This document shows, piece by piece, positions 60,314 to 64,000 of a stretch of DNA of 64,000 nucleotides. The notes under the pieces were generated by a model. It saw only the letters and a list, made by a program, of their open reading frames with translations, ran no database searches and was not told where the DNA came from. The position numbers were made by a program, and so were the translations under genes. Source of the DNA: JADLCB01 sp964398315 (GTDB lineage Bacteria; Planctomycetota; Phycisphaerae; Tepidisphaerales; Tepidisphaeraceae); contig CAYNMV010000012.1 of the NCBI GenBank assembly GCA_964398315.1, positions 11,194 to 75,193 of the forward strand, in the 5' to 3' direction. Position 1 is the first letter of the stretch; each line of letters starts with the position of its first letter.

Positions 60314-62119
60314 ATGTCCAAATCGCCCAGGCCTTTCAGTACCCATTCCCTTGATGATCGAGCATATTGGGACCGGCTGCGGTCACACCCGGTGACGGCG
60401 GAACTGGTGCGTGCCGTAATGGAACGCGCTGAGACGATTGATCCGGTTCCGCCTGTGCCACAGGCTTCGGATTACCTGGCGGGCCGGCGGTACAATGATC
60501 GCGGCCGCGTGGACCGCTTCTGGCAGGTGCATCGCGCTCCGCCGGCGGTCCTGGCCATTCGACGCGCGATCCTGGGGCTGGATCCGGCCGATTCTGATGA
60601 CCGGCTGCTCGACTGGCTCTGGGGCTGTCTGATGACGCCAACCTGGGTGGTCTCGGCCCACCTGCCCGGCCAGGACCTGCCTGCCTCGGGCAGCCCGCAA
60701 CTGGACCTGGCCGCCTGCGAGATGGCGGGGGCCATGGCCGAGATGCGCGAGCTTCTGCTGCCTTGGATCAATGCCCAGTCTCGAACCCTGGCCGACACGA
60801 TCATCCATGAGATTGACCGGCGCGTGCTTCAGCCCTTCGTTGAGGTGGCCCTGGCAGGGCAGGGGCCGGAGTGGACTTCCCTCAAGTCCGGCACGCGGCG
60901 CAACAACTGGTCCGGGGTGTGTGCCGGATCGATCCTGGCTGCCTGTGTGTCGCTGGAGCGCCAGGGCCACCCGCGCCCCAAGGCCAAGGCGCTGGCGATT
61001 GAGGTTCTGAACCTCTTCCTGCGGGAAGGCTTCACACCCAGCGGTGAATGCGATGAGGGGATCGGGTACTGGAACTATGGGGTTGGGTTCATGTGTATCG
61101 GCCTGCAGCGCCTGAGCCCCGATGAATTGACCAGCCAGATTGACCTGCCACGGCTGCGCGAGATTGCCGGCTATCCCGGCCGGGCACACCTGTACAAGAA
61201 CGTCTTTTACGCCGGCAATGACTCAAGCATGCGCGCCTCCGCCAGCGCCTACTTCGTTCCCTGGCTGGCGCAGCTCACCGGCGATCCCTTCCTCCAGCGC
61301 TGGGTGGCGCAGGCTCCGCCACTGCCACACTATCGCGACATCATGACGCTGCAGCGCTGTCTGGAGTACCTGCCGGATCAAGTGGCCATGAAAGATGCCC
61401 CTCCGGTGCCCAAGCCGCGTACGCAGTATCTGGAAGATCAGCAGGCGGCGATCCTCCGTCGCGAGCTGGGCGGTCACCAACTGTTGATTGCCCTGGCCGG
61501 CGGAACCAACAGCGAGCGCCACAACCACAATGACCTGGGTCATTTTGTCGTATCGGTGGATGAGCAGGTGGTTATCCCGGATTTAGGGGCACCGCATTAC
61601 ACCAGCGACTTCTTTGGTTCCCGGCGATACACGTTTCTGTCGGCGTCCAGCCGCGGGCATTGCTGCCCGCTCATCAATGATGTGGAACAACGCACGGGCA
61701 GCGAGGCAGCCGGTGTGGTCCTTGAACGTAATGTGGCCGAGGAAGGCGCTTCGTCGCTTGTGCTCGACCTGACGGCCGCCTATCCGCCGGAGGCGAAACT
61801 GCGGCGATGGACCCGCGCCCTCCAGGAGGAGCAGGCATCGACTGTCCTGACAGATGAATTTGAGCTGGATGAACCCGGCCAGGTGGTGCACGTCATCTGG
61901 TTCACCCAGGAGCCGCGGGCCAATGGCGCCCGGCTGGAGGTCGGGCTGTTGAAATGCGAACTGTCACCTGCGCCGCAGGCGCTGCGGGTTGTGCCGGTGG
62001 ACCCGGCCGAGCATCGCCTGCGGGATTTCAAGTCTGAGCAGCCGCTTTACCGGGTAGAAGCTACGTATCCTGTTTCAGATGAGAAACTTACAGTCCAGAC
62101 GCGGCTGTCGATTGTCTGA
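60314..62119 (+). CDS. Heparinase II/III-like protein
   Basis: A protein of 601 residues. The N-terminal half is alpha-helical, as expected for an alpha/alpha toroid, with YWNYGVGFMCIGLQRL and the His/Asn-rich region ERHNHNDLGHFVVSVDEQV typical of heparinase II/III family lyases. DFFGSRRYTFLSASSRGH follows, and a beta-rich C-terminus closes it. No signal peptide is visible, so it may act on intracellular oligosaccharides or be exported by an unknown route. Polysaccharide lyase action on an acidic glycan is inferred from the family only. It is not flanked by sulfatases or transporters. Confidence 0.8.
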   Translation: MSKSPRPFSTHSLDDRAYWDRLRSHPVTAELVRAVMERAETIDPVPPVPQASDYLAGRRYNDRGRVDRFWQVHRAPPAVLAIRRAILGLDPADSDDRLLDWLWGCLMTPTWVVSAHLPGQDLPASGSPQLDLAACEMAGAMAEMRELLLPWINAQSRTLADTIIHEIDRRVLQPFVEVALAGQGPEWTSLKSGTRRNNWSGVCAGSILAACVSLERQGHPRPKAKALAIEVLNLFLREGFTPSGECDEGIGYWNYGVGFMCIGLQRLSPDELTSQIDLPRLREIAGYPGRAHLYKNVFYAGNDSSMRASASAYFVPWLAQLTGDPFLQRWVAQAPPLPHYRDIMTLQRCLEYLPDQVAMKDAPPVPKPRTQYLEDQQAAILRRELGGHQLLIALAGGTNSERHNHNDLGHFVVSVDEQVVIPDLGAPHYTSDFFGSRRYTFLSASSRGHCCPLINDVEQRTGSEAAGVVLERNVAEEGASSLVLDLTAAYPPEAKLRRWTRALQEEQASTVLTDEFELDEPGQVVHVIWFTQEPRANGARLEVGLLKCELSPAPQALRVVPVDPAEHRLRDFKSEQPLYRVEATYPVSDEKLTVQTRLSIV

Positions 62120-62435
62120 GCTGGCCAGCGGGTGCCGCCGTGGGATGTCATGGGCATTCGGTCCGGCTGGCCGAAAGTGGATGGATTCGGAAAAAGCTTG
62201 ACTCAGCCACCCTCCGACGGGTTAACTAAGGTGGATGGGGCGGCCTGTGCGGTTTGAACGTAAATGCTTGCCGGCGCTTTATCTGTAAATTGCTTGCCGC
62301 TGGTCAAACCTCCCGTGGTTGCCGGACGTATGATTGGTGCGGCCCCTCCACTGGGCCGGCTTGCGCTGTCATGGTGCTTGCTCACGAGACACCGCGAATA
62401 ATCTCACAGTCACACCCTTTGCGGAGCTTGTACCC
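62120..62435. other. Intergenic region upstream of the secretion/pilus genes
   Basis: No gene seen in 316 bases. It contains the candidate promoter at 62198-62227, which would give a leader of about 200 nucleotides for the gspF/pilC-like gene. No known riboswitch core was recognised. Confidence 0.4.
62198..62227 (+). promoter_or_regulatory. Candidate promoter of the gspF/pilC unit
   Basis: TTGACT (62198-62203, five of six) and TTAACT (62222-62227, four of six) with an 18-base spacer, on the coding strand of the downstream genes. Confidence 0.45.
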
Positions 62436-63695
62436 ATGCCGACTTTTGCATTCGAGGCAATGAACTCCTCGGGCCAGGAAGTGAAGGACGAGATCGAAGC
62501 CAGCTCGTCCGAGGAGGCGATTGCCAAGATCCGGTCCAAGGGCTACTTCCCCACCCGCGTCCGTGAGAAGGCGGGCAAGAAGAAGGTAGCCAAGAAGGCC
62601 GCGTCGGAAACCACCACGACCTCGACGCGCAAGATGCCGATTTCCATCGGTGGCGTGCCGCGCAAGCAGTTGGTGAACTTCACCCGCCAGCTTTCGACCC
62701 TTCAGGATGCCGGCCTGCCGATCCTGCGCTCGTTGCAGATTCTTGAGCAGCAGCAGAAGCCGGGCCTGCTCAAGGCGATCATCGGCGGCGTGGCCGATGA
62801 GGTGGAAGGGGGCGGCAGCCTCTCGGACGCCATGAGCAAGTATCCCAAGGCGTTTGACAAGCTCTACGTCAACATGATCAACGCCGGCGAGGCCGGCGGT
62901 GTGCTCGACCTGATCCTCGCCCGCCTGGCCGACTTCATGGAAAAGGCGGCCAAGCTGAAGAAGAAGGTCATCGGCGCCATGATCTACCCGGTGGTCGTCA
63001 TCACGATCGCCGTGGGTATCGTGTCGATGATCATGATCTTCGTGATTCCTGAGTTCGAGAAGATCTTCCTTGACTTCAACACCAAGCTGCCGGGCATCAC
63101 CCAGCTGCTGCTGTCGATCAGCCGGTGGTTTGCCGAGGAATATGGCTGGGCCTACCTCATCTGCTTCCCGGTGGTCTGGATGCTGATGATCAAGCTCATC
63201 AAGATGAGCGAGGGAGGTAAGTACGCCGTCGATGCCGTCAAGCTCAAGATACCGATCCTGGGCGGCATCCTCGCCAAGACGGCCATCGCCCGCTTCACGC
63301 GTACGCTGGGCACGCTGATCAGCGCCGGTGTGCCGATTCTTGATGCCATCAACATCACCAAGGAGACGTGTGGCAACGAGGTTTACAGCCGGGCGCTGCT
63401 GAAGGTCCACGATGCCATCCGCGAGGGCGAATCGATCGCCGATCCGCTCCGCGCCACCAAGGTCTGCGATGCCATCGTGGTCAACATGATCGACGTGGGC
63501 GAGGAAACCGGCGATCTGGACAAGATGCTGATGAAGATCGCCGACAACTACGACAACGACGTGGACGTGCTGGTCGGCTCGCTGATCAGCATCCTCGAGC
63601 CGGTCATGGTGGTGATCCTGGGCGTGATCGTGGGCTTCATCGTGATTGCCCTGTTCGCCCCGATGGTGTCACTGATCCAGGCCGTGTCCGGCTGA
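62436..63695 (+). CDS. Type II secretion/type IV pilus inner-membrane platform protein (GspF/PilC)
   Basis: A protein of 419 residues, normal for the family. A Lys-rich linker (residues 40-65, KAGKKKVAKKAASE) precedes two GspF domains. RQLSTLQDAGLPILRSLQIL and its counterpart RTLGTLISAGVPILDAINIT are the repeated signature. Three membrane segments lie near residues 185-210, 235-255 and 385-410. This protein is the membrane hub that the assembly ATPase turns to add pilin subunits. GGAG stands about nine bases before the ATG. A pseudopilin gene follows, as in gsp/pil operons; the ATPase is not in view. Confidence 0.93.
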   Translation: MPTFAFEAMNSSGQEVKDEIEASSSEEAIAKIRSKGYFPTRVREKAGKKKVAKKAASETTTTSTRKMPISIGGVPRKQLVNFTRQLSTLQDAGLPILRSLQILEQQQKPGLLKAIIGGVADEVEGGGSLSDAMSKYPKAFDKLYVNMINAGEAGGVLDLILARLADFMEKAAKLKKKVIGAMIYPVVVITIAVGIVSMIMIFVIPEFEKIFLDFNTKLPGITQLLLSISRWFAEEYGWAYLICFPVVWMLMIKLIKMSEGGKYAVDAVKLKIPILGGILAKTAIARFTRTLGTLISAGVPILDAINITKETCGNEVYSRALLKVHDAIREGESIADPLRATKVCDAIVVNMIDVGEETGDLDKMLMKIADNYDNDVDVLVGSLISILEPVMVVILGVIVGFIVIALFAPMVSLIQAVSG

Positions 63696-63711
63696 TATCA
63701 TTTGCATTGGC

Positions 63712-63777
63712 CGATTTGCGATTTGCGATGTGCACGTGGGATTCATCTCTCACCGGCAGATCGCAAGTCGCAAATCG
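63712..63777. repeat. Dispersed inverted repeat, copy 2
   Basis: CGATTTGCGATTTGCGAT (63712-63729) and ATCGCAAGTCGCAAATCG (63760-63777) pair at 17 of 18 positions around a 30-base spacer and are followed by CACATT. The arm sequence, spacer length and flank match the copy at 30619-30680. It lies between the gspF/pilC-like gene and the pseudopilin gene. Confidence 0.75.
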
Positions 63778-63800
63778 CACATTCTTATCAAGAGGGCCCC

Positions 63801-64000
63801 ATGCATCACCCCATCCGCCGGCCGACGGCCTTCAGCCTGGTCGAGTTGCTCGTGGCGATCGGGATTATCGTTCTCCTGATCGGCATCCTGATCCCCGTCA
63901 TCACCAGCGTCCGCCGATCCGCCTGGGCGGCTGATACCAAGAACACCATCAGCCAGCTCAGCAGCGCCATCACCCGCTATTACCAGGATCACAACGCCTA
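63801..64000 (+). CDS. Pseudopilin (GspG-like), cut by the right edge
   Basis: The visible 66 codons begin MHHPIRRPTAFSLVELLVAI: a basic leader of about ten residues, a prepilin peptidase site (A before FSLVE) and a hydrophobic helix continuing to ILIPVITSVR. The following KNTISQLSSAITRYYQDHNA resembles the start of GspG-like pseudopilins. AGAGGG lies close before the ATG. Its position behind the GspF/PilC gene supports a role as a pseudopilus subunit. Confidence 0.85.
   Translation, partial: MHHPIRRPTAFSLVELLVAIGIIVLLIGILIPVITSVRRSAWAADTKNTISQLSSAITRYYQDHNA

Noticed and set aside
1..64000. CRISPR arrays, transposases, phage genes or integration sites
   Set aside because: Looked for regularly spaced repeats, transposase or integrase motifs and tRNA-linked duplications; none seen.

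Overview
The window reads as a gene-dense, high-GC bacterial chromosome segment with no phage, insertion sequence, CRISPR array, rRNA or tRNA that I can recognise. The likely source is a member of the Planctomycetota, probably class Phycisphaerae. Reasons: three pseudopilin genes of the planctomycete type (FTLVELLVVIG N-terminus, two with a C-terminal F.DGH motif), a WD40-type protein with a planctomycete-style C-terminal helical region, a GH10-like protein family I associate with that phylum, and many lineage-specific hypotheticals. This taxonomy is inference from protein character; no marker RNA is present.

Layout. 1-3042 (minus): murF (cut by the left edge), murE and dinB. 3189-10356: a large flavin/iron-sulfur membrane redox protein, a parvulin-type lipoprotein, a CoA-binding protein, a GH10-like protein and a ComEA-like DNA-binding protein. 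10466-21350: a nucleic-acid block with addB-addA, rnr and nth. 21517-26049: a flippase-like membrane protein, an FtsX-type permease with two Fur-family-like operators at its promoter, and a pseudopilin with terminator. 26140-29204: a short structured transcription unit for a 26-residue membrane peptide, a pseudo-receiver protein and recQ. 29454-32591: a GGQ release-factor-like protein, a small membrane protein and mutL. 32952-39398: planctomycete-type hypotheticals, a membrane-anchored HTH protein, an ABC exporter / small protein / DUF1854 module, and a radical-SAM-family protein that has lost its SAM-cluster cysteines. 39413-41172: psd-pssA. 41304-47705: pseudopilin, polA, comM-like ATPase and small membrane proteins. 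47801-51329: fabI, a second parvulin-type lipoprotein and an AlaC-like aminotransferase with a TATAAT box almost touching its start. 51500-57630: WD40 protein, glgP and an SGNH hydrolase. 57839-64000: a UVR-motif protein, a small membrane protein, panC, a heparinase-like protein, and the start of a type II secretion/type IV pilus locus (gspF/pilC, then a pseudopilin cut by the right edge).

How the genes fit together. There is a strong DNA-repair content (AddAB, RecQ, MutL, Nth, Pol I, Pol IV). Envelope building is represented by MurE/MurF, Psd/PssA, FabI and two periplasmic-type peptidyl-prolyl isomerases. ComEA-like, ComM-like, GspF/PilC and pseudopilin genes could belong to a secretion or DNA-uptake machine. 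The observations most worth following are the cysteine-less radical SAM protein, the flavoprotein whose FAD-closing motif sits at the wrong end, the ABC/DUF1854 module, the 26-residue membrane-peptide transcription unit, the paired operators, and a dispersed inverted repeat with a constant 30-base loop. Most start sites were chosen from Shine-Dalgarno spacing or family alignment from memory.
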